Assembly: GCF_024347055.1 (NCBI RefSeq)
Contig: NZ_AP024895.1
Location: 2,418,001-2,482,000, forward strand
Origin: Vibrio porteresiae DSM 19223
Lineage (GTDB): Bacteria; Pseudomonadota; Gammaproteobacteria; Enterobacterales; Vibrionaceae
Direction: 5' to 3'
Length of the DNA stretch: 64,000 nucleotides
Below the pieces are notes generated by a model that was not told where the DNA came from, did not search any database, and saw only the letters and a program-made list of their open reading frames with translations. The translations under genes and the position numbers were made by a program. Shown piece by piece: positions 44,182 to 52,961 of this stretch (the first letter of the stretch is position 1; every line of letters begins with the position of its first letter).

Positions 44182-44407
44182 ATTGAAATCTATCCAAGTA
44201 TGTACGAGTCAGCTTTCAGCAACATCATCTCTTTTTATCGCTCATATCCGACGATTTTTGGGTCACAAATTAGTAGCACGACTTTTTATCCATTTTTTCA
44301 AATTTGTTCACTAAATATGTGTTTAGATCATATTTATGGATTGGCTATCCCTGTAATCTGAGCCCATAAACACAAAATTTAAACCTTTCATATTAGTGAG
44401 GCCAACC

Positions 44408-44908
44408 ATGGAAATGACTAACGCTCAGCGCCTAATTCTCTCTAACCAATACACACTGATGAGCCAACTCGATCCTGCAAACAGTGCAAAATATCAACGT
44501 TTAAAAACCATTGTTGAACGTGGCTACGACCTGCAAATGAAAGAGTTGAACAAAGAGTTTGGCTGCCTATCAGAACAATCTTGCCGTGAAGTTATTGATA
44601 TTATGGAGATGTATCATGCGATGCAAGAGTCATTCAATATGATCCCTGCACCAGCGCAAGCAGATGTGGATAAACGTCGCCTAGCCTTCTTGGGATATGA
44701 TGCCGCGACCGAAGGGCAACTGGTTCAATATGTACGCTTTTTAGTCGCGAGTGAAGGTTTGTATACTCAATTTGATCAAGGCGAACATGGCTTTAACAGC
44801 CAAATCCCAATGGCTGAAAAATATCGCCGTATGCTCAGTGTATGGAAAAAATGCCCACGCCAATATCACTTATCCGCTTCAGAATTACACCAAATATTCG
44901 GTGCTTAA
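44408..44908 (+). CDS. yfbU: YfbU family protein (UPF0304)
   Basis: The 166-residue protein is clearly homologous to E. coli YfbU (164 residues) throughout. It begins MEMTNAQRLILSNQY, has IDIMEMYHAM in the middle and CPRQYHLSASELHQI at the end. The family is of unknown function; overproduction of E. coli YfbU is reported to be harmful. A GTG at 44396 would add four residues, but GTGAGG before ATG 44408 makes the latter the start. It is monocistronic. Confidence 0.92.
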   Translation: MEMTNAQRLILSNQYTLMSQLDPANSAKYQRLKTIVERGYDLQMKELNKEFGCLSEQSCREVIDIMEMYHAMQESFNMIPAPAQADVDKRRLAFLGYDAATEGQLVQYVRFLVASEGLYTQFDQGEHGFNSQIPMAEKYRRMLSVWKKCPRQYHLSASELHQIFGA

Positions 44909-44936
44909 TTGCTAAAAGACCTCTTTTGAGAATAAA

Positions 44937-44963
44937 AACAGGGAGCAATCAATGCTCCCTGTT
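44937..44963 (-). terminator. Terminator between yfbU and the mipA-like gene
   Basis: Perfect 11-base arms AACAGGGAGCA and TGCTCCCTGTT enclose a 5-base loop. On the minus strand TTTTTATT follows, so it mainly serves the MipA/OmpV gene. Confidence 0.9.
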
Positions 44964-44996
44964 GTCCATTACCCGCGTTCTAAACCGCTCTAAAAC

Positions 44997-45761
44997 TTAA
45001 AAGAGATAAGAGGCAGCGGTAAAAAATGCCACGTTTTCACCATGAGAAACCATCGGGCTATCTTTGATTTCATTGTCATAGGAAGTTAGACGGACACCAG
45101 CATCAAAGCGAACATGATCAGTCATCTTATAAAAACCATTCAAACCTAGATAGAACTGCCCTGCACCACTTGGCTTATATTTATCTAACCCTGAACGGCT
45201 TGCCTCACTGGCAGAAACCCCATACAGATAATTCGCCATTTTACTCGAGTTGTATTCAAAACCGACGCCAGGAATCAATCCCCACGCGCCAGCGATGATC
45301 GGATAGCTCCATCCTGCGTGAGCCAAGTATCCGTTATGTTCCCCAGTAAATTCTACCGCAGCTCCCGCTTCGAGTTTGCCAAGCGGTAAACGCAGCTCAT
45401 ACTTAGGACCGATTAACCCAGTGGCATGGCGTTTGTCCAGTTCACGCATTTGGCGATTGCTGGAATCATCAGGGTCAAAATGGCGACCGTCGTAAATCAA
45501 GCGCAGTGAAAAATTCTGCACTGAGTCTTTAGGCAATACTCGATAACCCAATTCACGACCACGAAAGTAAACATAGTCCCCTTCGTAACCGCCAACTAGG
45601 GTACCACCCGAAGTGTAGTCTGTATCTTTATACAACTCAGAAGAGACACCGCCACCGACACCAACGGACCATCTAGGCTCCGCAGCATGGGCAAAACTTG
45701 TACAACCGATTCCTAACACAAGCAAGGTCTTAGCCAAGCGGTCAGTCATTTTTGTTTGCAC
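44997..45761 (-). CDS. MipA/OmpV family outer-membrane protein
   Basis: The 254-residue protein has a signal peptide (about residues 1-26, ending FAHA) and a beta-barrel pattern. The strand WSVGVGGGVSSELYKDTD and the motif LIGPKYELRLPLG recall MipA/OmpV proteins, and the last residue is aromatic (SYLF). MipA of E. coli is linked to a murein-synthesising complex; OmpV in Vibrio is a major outer-membrane protein. The start is a GTG at 45761, with GAGGA 8 bases before it; ATG 45749 has no ribosome site. Confidence 0.8.
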   Translation of the reverse strand: MQTKMTDRLAKTLLVLGIGCTSFAHAAEPRWSVGVGGGVSSELYKDTDYTSGGTLVGGYEGDYVYFRGRELGYRVLPKDSVQNFSLRLIYDGRHFDPDDSSNRQMRELDKRHATGLIGPKYELRLPLGKLEAGAAVEFTGEHNGYLAHAGWSYPIIAGAWGLIPGVGFEYNSSKMANYLYGVSASEASRSGLDKYKPSGAGQFYLGLNGFYKMTDHVRFDAGVRLTSYDNEIKDSPMVSHGENVAFFTAASYLF

Positions 45762-46069
45762 TTTTTCAATCCTCGTTCAGCAAAATTGGTAGATAGATCA
45801 CACTTACTTAACAATATTTGTGCGAGTAATACCTATGGATATCGTGTTTTAAAGGTAAACCGCTTCTTGTATAGACCTAAAATATAATCAGTAAGATTCA
45901 TATCTAACCCAATAATGGCAAATATGTAAACACGATACAACCATCACGATTTTGAAATAAACGCATAATTGTTAAGCAAAATCGTGGGTTTGGAACTAGG
46001 CTTAAATTGTTAGGGATTTGTGTTTTAAGCGGTTGTATGTCAATAAGACATTTTTAGAGGGGAATCACT
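45762..46069. other. Intergenic region upstream of prkA
   Basis: About 308 bases with no gene separate the divergent mipA-like and prkA genes. GAGGGGA lies just before the prkA start. CTAGGCTTAA (about 45997-46006) resembles the extended -10 of stationary-phase (sigma S) promoters, which would fit the known RpoS control of yeaG in E. coli. I see no clear sigma-54 promoter. Confidence 0.4.
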
Positions 46070-48004
46070 ATGAGTATTTTTGACCACTTTCAGGCACGCT
46101 ATGAAGCAGCCAAGGACGAAGAGTTATCAATACAAGAGTTTCTAGCTCTATGTAAAGAAGACAAAAGTGCTTATGCAAACGCTGCAGAACGTTTGTTGTT
46201 AGCCATCGGGGAACCTGAACTGGTAGACACGTCTAAGCACCCTCGTCTAAGTAGAATCTTTTCAAACCGAGTTATCTCGCGCTACCAACCATTTAAAGAG
46301 TTTTATGGTATGGAGGAAGCCATAGAACAAATCGTTTCTTACTTGAAACATGCTGCGCAAGGACTAGAAGAACGCAAACAGATCCTGTATCTGTTGGGTC
46401 CTGTTGGTGGCGGTAAATCATCATTGGCTGAAAAATTGAAAGCCTTGATGCAACAATGTCCAGTCTATATTTTGTCTGCAAATGGGCAACGTAGCCCAGT
46501 CAATGACCATCCATTCTGTCTTTTTGACGTGAATGAAGATGGTGCCTTGTTAAAAGAAGAATTTGGCATTGATAAACGTTATTTGCGCTCCATCATGTCA
46601 CCATGGGCAGCAAAACGTCTACATGAATTCGGCGGCGATATTACCAAATTTAAAGTGGTAAAAGTTCGTCCATCCATCTTGGATCAAATCGCTGTTGCGA
46701 AAACTGAACCAGGTGATGAAAACAACCAAGACATCTCGTCTCTGGTTGGTAAAGTGGATATTCGTAAACTGGAACATTATTCTCAAGATGACCCAGATGC
46801 CTACAGCTACTCTGGTGCTTTGTGTCGTGCCAACCAAGGGTTGATGGAATTCGTGGAAATGTTTAAAGCACCAATCAAAGTGCTACACCCACTGTTGACC
46901 GCTACTCAGGAAGGTAACTATAACGGTACTGAAGGGCTATCCGCTCTGCCATTTGACGGCATGATCTTGGCTCACTCTAACGAATCTGAATGGCAAGCTT
47001 TTAGAAACAACAAGAACAACGAAGCGTTCCTAGACCGTGTGTACATCGTCAAAGTCCCTTACTGTTTGCGTGTTTCTGAAGAAGTTAAGATTTACCAAAA
47101 ACTACTGGATCACAGTGAGTTGTCTCACGCGCCATGTGCTCCAAGTACCTTAGACCTTTTAGCGCAGTTCAGTGTGCTTTCTCGTTTGAAATCACCTGAA
47201 AACTCATCCATCTTCTCAAAAATGCGGGTTTACGATGGTGAGACACTAAAAGATACCGATCCAAAAGCGAAGAGCTATCAAGAATACCGCGACTATGCAG
47301 GTATCGATGAAGGCATGTCAGGTCTGTCTACACGTTTTGCGTTTAAGATTCTGTCTCGTGTCTTTAACTTTGACCATGCGGAAGTCGCCGCTAACCCTGT
47401 ACATCTGTTCTATGTAATTGAACAGCAAATCGAAAGGGAACAATTCCCTCAAGACACTGCTGAACGTTACCTAGAGTTTGTTAAAGGTTACTTGGTCCCT
47501 CGCTATGTGGAATTCATCGGTAAAGAGATCCAAACCGCTTACCTAGAGTCTTACTCTGAGTACGGTCAAAATATCTTCGACCGCTATGTAACCTACGCTG
47601 ATTTCTGGATTCAAGACCAAGAGTACCGCGACCCAGAAACTGGACAACTGTTCGATCGCTCTGCCTTGAACAGTGAGCTGGAAAAAATTGAAAAAACCGC
47701 GGGCATTAGCAACCCTAAAGATTTCCGTAATGAAATCGTCAACTTTGTGTTGCGTGCACGTGCCAATAACAATGGCAACAATCCACTTTGGACCAGCTAC
47801 GAAAAACTGCGCACGGTTATCGAGAAGAAAATGTTCTCCAATACCGAAGAGCTGCTGCCAGTTATCTCCTTTAATGCGAAAACCTCTTCAGAGGACCAGA
47901 AAAAACACGACGATTTTGTCGCTCGTATGATGGAGAAAGGTTATACAGAGAAACAAGTTCGCTTGCTATCTGAATGGTATCTACGAGTTCGTAAATCCTC
48001 ATAA
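46070..48004 (+). CDS. prkA: PrkA-type serine protein kinase YeaG
   Basis: The 644-residue protein has an AAA-type ATPase core with Walker A (GPVGGGKSSLAEKL, about residues 110-123) and a C-terminal PrkA-like kinase domain. It is about 645 residues long in E. coli (YeaG). YeaG and YeaH are induced in stationary phase and nitrogen starvation in E. coli; a protease activity has been reported for the PrkA of Bacillus. It is the first gene of prkA-yeaH-ycgB, which in many bacteria sit together. A strong hairpin lies 20 bases after its stop. Confidence 0.95.
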   Translation: MSIFDHFQARYEAAKDEELSIQEFLALCKEDKSAYANAAERLLLAIGEPELVDTSKHPRLSRIFSNRVISRYQPFKEFYGMEEAIEQIVSYLKHAAQGLEERKQILYLLGPVGGGKSSLAEKLKALMQQCPVYILSANGQRSPVNDHPFCLFDVNEDGALLKEEFGIDKRYLRSIMSPWAAKRLHEFGGDITKFKVVKVRPSILDQIAVAKTEPGDENNQDISSLVGKVDIRKLEHYSQDDPDAYSYSGALCRANQGLMEFVEMFKAPIKVLHPLLTATQEGNYNGTEGLSALPFDGMILAHSNESEWQAFRNNKNNEAFLDRVYIVKVPYCLRVSEEVKIYQKLLDHSELSHAPCAPSTLDLLAQFSVLSRLKSPENSSIFSKMRVYDGETLKDTDPKAKSYQEYRDYAGIDEGMSGLSTRFAFKILSRVFNFDHAEVAANPVHLFYVIEQQIEREQFPQDTAERYLEFVKGYLVPRYVEFIGKEIQTAYLESYSEYGQNIFDRYVTYADFWIQDQEYRDPETGQLFDRSALNSELEKIEKTAGISNPKDFRNEIVNFVLRARANNNGNNPLWTSYEKLRTVIEKKMFSNTEELLPVISFNAKTSSEDQKKHDDFVARMMEKGYTEKQVRLLSEWYLRVRKSS

Positions 48005-48024
48005 CCTCCACATGGCCCTTTAGC

Positions 48025-48053
48025 CCCCATCACGGCAGGACGCCGTGATGGGG
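48025..48053 (+). other. Intercistronic hairpin between prkA and yeaH
   Basis: Perfect 12-base GC-rich arms CCCCATCACGGC and GCCGTGATGGGG enclose a 5-base loop. There is no T run, so it is probably an mRNA-stability element or partial attenuator giving more PrkA than YeaH/YcgB. Confidence 0.7.
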
Positions 48054-48114
48054 ATAACCGATTCTAAAGGTACCCATTCTGCTGACTAAGCAGTGTCGTT
48101 AAAAGGGGAAACAC

Positions 48115-49386
48115 ATGGCGCAATTTATCGATAGAAGACTGAACGGCAAGAATAAGAGCGCGGTAAACAGACAGCGCTTTTTGCGCCGTTATAAAGATCA
48201 GATTAAGGAATCGGTAGCAGACGCAGTTAATCGTCGTTCCATTACCAATACGGATTCAGGTGAAGACGTATCTATTCCTAATCGTGACATCACTGAGCCT
48301 TCTTTCCATCAAGGTAAAGGGGGTGAGCGTGAGCGTGTCCATCCTGGTAATGACCAATTTATCCGTGGCGATAAAATAGAACGTCCACGAGGTGGCCAAG
48401 GTGGCGGCGGTTCAGGTGAAGGTGATGCCAGTGCTGATGGCGAAGGCTCCGATGATTTTGTCTTCCAAATTTCTAAAGACGAATATTTGGATCTGCTTTT
48501 TGAAGATCTCGAACTGCCTAACCTAGAAAAAAACCAAGTTAACAAGATTACCGAATGGAAGAGCCATCGCGCTGGTTATAACACAGCAGGTGTTCCAACC
48601 AATATCGCGATTGTTCGTTCATTGCAACAATCTCTTGCTCGTCGTACGGCAATGACAGCCGGTAAACGACGTCTGCTTCACGAGTTAGAAGAAGAACTCG
48701 ACCGTATCCAACATGCCGAACCGGCACAGTTGCTAGAAGAGAGACGTATTAAAGAAGAGATAGAAGAGTTACGTAAGAAAATTGAAAGCGTACCTTTTAT
48801 TGATACTTTCGACTTGCGTTTCAAAAACTACGAACGGCGCCCTATTCCATCAAGCCAAGCGGTGATGTTCTGTTTGATGGACGTTTCAGGTTCTATGGAC
48901 CAAGCAACCAAAGATATTGCAAAACGCTTTTACGTGCTGCTGTATCTGTTTTTGACCCGTAAATATGAAAACGTTGAAGTGGTTTTCATTCGTCACCATA
49001 CTCAAGCTAAAGAAGTCGACGAGCATGAGTTTTTCTACTCCCAAGAAACTGGGGGCACCATCGTCTCTAGTGCATTAAAAATGATGCAAGAGATCGTGGA
49101 AAAACGTTATCCAACCGGTGAGTGGAATATCTATGCTGCTCAAGCATCCGATGGGGATAACTGGGCAGATGATTCACCTCGCTGTAAAGAACTACTTAGC
49201 GAAAAAATTCTACCACTGTGCCGTTACTATGCGTACATCGAGATTACTCGTCGCTCGCATCAAACGCTGTGGCATGAATATGAAAAACTTCAGGAGTCTT
49301 TTGGAAACTTTGCCATTAAGAATATTCGGGGGGTTGATGATATCTATCCCGTATTCAGAGAGCTATTCCATAAAGAGACAGCATAG
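48115..49386 (+). CDS. yeaH: YeaH/DUF444 protein with von Willebrand factor A-like domain
   Basis: The 423-residue protein has a Gly-rich low-complexity linker (about residues 95-120) and a C-terminal vWA-type region with the metal-ion site LMDVSGSMDQATK (DxSxS). It matches E. coli YeaH. It is co-expressed with the PrkA kinase and is thought to work in the same stress pathway; its molecular function is unknown. AAAAGGGGAAAC lies just upstream of ATG 48115. ycgB follows after 9 bases. Confidence 0.92.
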   Translation: MAQFIDRRLNGKNKSAVNRQRFLRRYKDQIKESVADAVNRRSITNTDSGEDVSIPNRDITEPSFHQGKGGERERVHPGNDQFIRGDKIERPRGGQGGGGSGEGDASADGEGSDDFVFQISKDEYLDLLFEDLELPNLEKNQVNKITEWKSHRAGYNTAGVPTNIAIVRSLQQSLARRTAMTAGKRRLLHELEEELDRIQHAEPAQLLEERRIKEEIEELRKKIESVPFIDTFDLRFKNYERRPIPSSQAVMFCLMDVSGSMDQATKDIAKRFYVLLYLFLTRKYENVEVVFIRHHTQAKEVDEHEFFYSQETGGTIVSSALKMMQEIVEKRYPTGEWNIYAAQASDGDNWADDSPRCKELLSEKILPLCRYYAYIEITRRSHQTLWHEYEKLQESFGNFAIKNIRGVDDIYPVFRELFHKETA

Positions 49387-49395
49387 GGAGGTCAT

Positions 49396-50946
49396 ATGGT
49401 GACAAAAACAAAATCAGCGAAATCTAGCGCTCCCGATAAAAGTCGTATGCTGCCAGACGGACCCGACTGGACATTTGATTTGCTAGAGAGATACCACACC
49501 GAAATTCGGCGTGTGGCTGAACATTATCGTCTCGATACGTATACCAACCAAATTGAAGTCATCACGTCAGAGCAGATGATGGATGCGTATTCCAGTATCG
49601 GGATGCCAATCAATTACAATCACTGGTCATTCGGTAAAAAATTTATTCAAACCGAACAAGGTTATAAGCATGGTCAAATGGGCCTAGCTTACGAGATCGT
49701 CATTAACTCCGATCCTTGTATCGCCTATTTGATGGAAGAGAATACCGTGACCATGCAGGCATTGGTGATGGCTCATGCCTGTTATGGGCATAACTCTTTC
49801 TTCAAAGGCAACTACCTATTCCAAACATGGACAGATGCGTCCTCTATCATCGATTACCTGCTATTTGCCAAAAACTACATTCGTCAATGTGAAGAGAAAT
49901 TTGGTGAAAAAGAGGTCGAACAGTTACTCGACTCCTGTCACGCCCTAATGAACTATGGGGTGGATCGCTACAAACGCCCTGAAAAAATCTCGATTGCCGA
50001 GGAGAAAGCTCGTCAAGAAGAGCGTGAAGCGTACTTGCAGTCACAGGTCAACGCCTTGTGGCGTACCGTGCCGAAGAAAGAGAAAGAAGATGCGGGTGTT
50101 AAGCGGTTTCCTAGTGAGCCTCAAGAAAACATTCTCTACTTCATTGAAAAACATGCCCCATTGCTCGAGTCATGGCAACGCGAGATTGTACGTATTGTGC
50201 GCAAGGTAAGCCAATACTTCTATCCGCAGAAACAGACTCAAGTCATGAACGAAGGTTGGGCAACGTTCTGGCACTACACCATTTTGAATCATCTCTATGA
50301 TGAAGGATTGGTGTCTGACAAATTCATCTTAGAATTTCTTCACAGCCATACCAGTGTGGTCGCTCAGCCACCTTACAATAGTCCTTATTACAGTGGGATA
50401 AACCCTTATGCCCTTGGCTTTGCTATGTTCCAAGACATCAAGCGCATTTGTGAAAATCCGACTCAAGAAGATTATGAATGGTTCCCTAATTTGGCAGGAA
50501 CCCCTTGGTTGGATGCGCTGCATTTTGCCATGCGTAACTTTAAAGATGAGAGCTTCATTAGCCAATATCTATCACCTAAAGTCATTCGCGATTTTAAACT
50601 GTTTGCGATTGCCGATGACGATAGAAAGAACTTTATCGAAGTGAGCGCCATTCATGATGACACGGGCTATCGTGCCATTCGTGAAAAGCTCGCGGCTCAA
50701 TACAATTTGAGTAATCTAGAACCCAACATCCAGATCTACAGTGTGGATGTCCGCGGTGATCGTTCGTTGACACTTCAGTATGTGCCACATGATCGCATTC
50801 CATTGGACCCTAGCTACGACGAAGTACTGAAACATCTCCATCGTCTGTGGGGTTTTGAAGTGAAATTAGAGGAGGTAAAAGACACTGGAAGAAGAGAGAT
50901 TCTCGCAACCTGCCCTAAACGTAACGAATACGACACTCGCATATGA
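49396..50946 (+). CDS. ycgB: SpoVR family protein YcgB
   Basis: The 516-residue cytoplasmic protein matches E. coli YcgB and Bacillus SpoVR over its length. It begins PDWTFDLLERYHTEIRRVAE and contains VTMQALVMAHACYGHNSFF and MNEGWATFWHYTILNHLYDE, histidine-rich segments that may bind metal. SpoVR affects spore cortex formation. Recent work in E. coli links YcgB-YeaH-YeaG to stress and cell-wall effects, but no enzyme activity is settled. AGGGAGG lies just upstream of ATG 49396. It is the last gene of the operon. Confidence 0.92.
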   Translation: MVTKTKSAKSSAPDKSRMLPDGPDWTFDLLERYHTEIRRVAEHYRLDTYTNQIEVITSEQMMDAYSSIGMPINYNHWSFGKKFIQTEQGYKHGQMGLAYEIVINSDPCIAYLMEENTVTMQALVMAHACYGHNSFFKGNYLFQTWTDASSIIDYLLFAKNYIRQCEEKFGEKEVEQLLDSCHALMNYGVDRYKRPEKISIAEEKARQEEREAYLQSQVNALWRTVPKKEKEDAGVKRFPSEPQENILYFIEKHAPLLESWQREIVRIVRKVSQYFYPQKQTQVMNEGWATFWHYTILNHLYDEGLVSDKFILEFLHSHTSVVAQPPYNSPYYSGINPYALGFAMFQDIKRICENPTQEDYEWFPNLAGTPWLDALHFAMRNFKDESFISQYLSPKVIRDFKLFAIADDDRKNFIEVSAIHDDTGYRAIREKLAAQYNLSNLEPNIQIYSVDVRGDRSLTLQYVPHDRIPLDPSYDEVLKHLHRLWGFEVKLEEVKDTGRREILATCPKRNEYDTRI

Positions 50947-50984
50947 TTGGGGCATAGAACACCAAATCACTTAACACTTAAAAC

Positions 50985-51011
50985 AAAAGGCTCCGCAAAC
51001 GGAGCCTTTTT
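50985..51011. terminator. Bidirectional terminator between ycgB and kdsB
   Basis: Perfect 11-base arms AAAAGGCTCCG and CGGAGCCTTTT enclose CAAA, with T runs on both strands. It serves the convergent prkA and kdsB operons. Confidence 0.92.
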
Positions 51012-51033
51012 ATTTGGAACAAATTCTATTTTT

Positions 51034-51792
51034 TCAAGCCTGTCGCTGTGCAACGATGCGACGCACTGCTTCAAGATCTTCAATGGTGTCGACGCCCGCA
51101 GGTGGTGCTTCTTTCGCCACGTCTACATGGATCTTTTCACCATACCAAAGTACACGTAACTGCTCTAAGCTCTCAATCTGCTCAAGTTGGCTTGGCTGCC
51201 AGTTAACGTAGGTATTGATAAAACCAGCACGATACGCGTAGATACCAATATGACGTAACAAAGGACGCACAACCTGTTTTGGTTGAGCGGCGAAATGGTC
51301 ACGGTCCCAAGGAATTGAGGCGCGACTAAAATAGAGTGCGTAACCGTCTTTATCGGTCACTACTTTCACTGCATTCGGGTTAAATACTTCCGACTCTTCG
51401 GTGATTTCAATCCCCAATGTCGCCATTGGCGCAACACTGTTTGCCAAATTATCCGCTACTTGACCAATGATAGCAGGTGGAATCAGTGGTTCATCACCTT
51501 GAACGTTAACGATAATTTGATCGTCGGCGATACCCATCAACTTCACGACTTCCGCTAAACGCTCAGTCCCAGATTGATGATGAGGTGAAGTCATACAAAC
51601 TTGACCACCAAAACCGATGACTACATCAGCAATACGTTGATCATCGGTTGCGACGATCACTTGCTCTGCACCAGCTTGGCTCGCTTGTTCGTAAACCCAT
51701 TGCACCATAGGTTTACCGCAAATATCCGCAAGCGGTTTAGCAGGCAAGCGTGACGATTGATAACGGGAAGGTATCACCACAGTGAAAGACAT
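51034..51792 (-). CDS. kdsB: 3-deoxy-manno-octulosonate cytidylyltransferase (CMP-Kdo synthetase)
   Basis: The 252-residue nucleotidyltransferase starts SFTVVIPSRYQSSRLPAKPL, with the nucleotide-binding basic loop, and has VIVATDDQRI and INVQGDEPLI. It activates Kdo with CTP for addition to lipid A. The longer frame to 51837 lies in ycaR; ATG 51792 starts one base after the ycaR stop. It ends the LPS-related operon. Confidence 0.96.
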   Translation of the reverse strand: MSFTVVIPSRYQSSRLPAKPLADICGKPMVQWVYEQASQAGAEQVIVATDDQRIADVVIGFGGQVCMTSPHHQSGTERLAEVVKLMGIADDQIIVNVQGDEPLIPPAIIGQVADNLANSVAPMATLGIEITEESEVFNPNAVKVVTDKDGYALYFSRASIPWDRDHFAAQPKQVVRPLLRHIGIYAYRAGFINTYVNWQPSQLEQIESLEQLRVLWYGEKIHVDVAKEAPPAGVDTIEDLEAVRRIVAQRQA

Positions 51793-51793
51793 A

Positions 51794-51973
51794 TTAACGC
51801 CCCTCATCCATCGACATAGTGCGAGCTTCGCTTTCAAGAAGAACAGGAATGCCGTCCTTAATTGGGTAAGCTAGTCGGTCCGCTTTACAAATGAGTTCTT
51901 GTTTCTCTTTATCGTATACCAGTTTGCTTTTGCATACTGGGCAAGCCACGATCTCAAGTAGTCGATGATCCAT
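51794..51973 (-). CDS. ycaR: YcaR/Trm112-like small zinc-ribbon protein
   Basis: The 59-residue protein begins MDHRLLEIVACPVCKSKLVY and ends in EGR. It has a CxxC zinc pair (C11, C14) and a third Cys (C29) in ELICKADRLAYPIKDGIPVL, the signature of the UPF0434/Trm112 family. The family is often a partner or activator of methyltransferases, and in E. coli ycaR sits between lpxK and kdsB as here. The start ATG is the complement of 51971-51973, overlapping the lpxK end by 20 bases. It stops one base before the kdsB start. Confidence 0.95.
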   Translation of the reverse strand: MDHRLLEIVACPVCKSKLVYDKEKQELICKADRLAYPIKDGIPVLLESEARTMSMDEGR

Positions 51974-52961
51974 AGTGTTCCATTACCTCTTGTATTTTAT
52001 TGATGATGCGCTCAGCATCCTGCACCGCAATCGTTGCCGTCACTGGCAAATACCACCAGTTCTCTTTAGCGATGTGTGCACATTTTACAGCGTCTTTCTC
52101 TGTCATGATCACATGGTCACCACTTCGATCGAGCGCTTCAAGCTCAGCGGGTGAAAAATCCTCATGATCAGCAAAAGATTTTGTGATGAGTGGTTGTGCC
52201 CCCAACTGCTTGAGGGTATTAAAAAATCGTGGTGGATGACCAATGCCCGCAAACGCCACCAAACGTGATAACGACGCAGCGCTACGTTTTTCACCAGTCA
52301 CTAGGTTTACTGCGTCATCTGGTTGTAATGACATCGCAATCTCATCGACTTGGGCTTGACCACCATTGGTGATCTTGAAGTCGACCTCTTTCAAGCGAGA
52401 CATAGGTTCGCGCAAAGGCCCTAGCGGAATCATCTGCTGATTACCAAAGCGACGCACACCATCGATGACCACCAATTCAACATCACGCTCTAAGGCATAA
52501 TGTTGCAAACCGTCGTCAGTAATAATGATGTTTACGCCTTTGTTTAGCAAGGCTTTTACCGCATCTGCGCGAACAGGATCAACAGCGACAGGTACACCTG
52601 TGCGTTGGTGGATCAGCTTGGGTTCATCACCACAATGTGCGGTAGGGGTAGAGGCACCAAGAACAAGAGGATATTGTGGCGCTTTTGCTCCATAACCTCT
52701 TGAAACCACGCCGGGCTTGTACCCCAATGCTAACAATGTTTCCACCAGCCAAATAACCACTGGTGTTTTACCATTGCCACCAGCGGTAATGTTACCTACC
52801 ACTACCACTGGAACTGGTGCACGATAGCTCGTCTTGCTGCCACTGGCATAAGCAAGGCGGCGAGATCGACTGATTCGGGCAAACAGACAGCTCAATGGCC
52901 ACAACAGTGGCCAGAGAAGATAGAAAAAAACGGAGCGTTGAAACCAGATTTTTTCAATCAC
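51954..52961 (-). CDS. lpxK: Tetraacyldisaccharide 4'-kinase LpxK
   Basis: The 335-residue protein has an N-terminal membrane anchor (about residues 8-28) and the Walker A-like NITAGGNGKTPV. The TDDGLQHYAL motif and HEDFSPAELEAL follow. It phosphorylates the 4' position of the lipid A disaccharide on the inner leaflet. It starts four bases inside the end of msbA (ATGA overlap), so it is translationally coupled to the flippase gene. Confidence 0.96.
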   Translation of the reverse strand: MIEKIWFQRSVFFYLLWPLLWPLSCLFARISRSRRLAYASGSKTSYRAPVPVVVVGNITAGGNGKTPVVIWLVETLLALGYKPGVVSRGYGAKAPQYPLVLGASTPTAHCGDEPKLIHQRTGVPVAVDPVRADAVKALLNKGVNIIITDDGLQHYALERDVELVVIDGVRRFGNQQMIPLGPLREPMSRLKEVDFKITNGGQAQVDEIAMSLQPDDAVNLVTGEKRSAASLSRLVAFAGIGHPPRFFNTLKQLGAQPLITKSFADHEDFSPAELEALDRSGDHVIMTEKDAVKCAHIAKENWWYLPVTATIAVQDAERIINKIQEVMEHYGSSTT

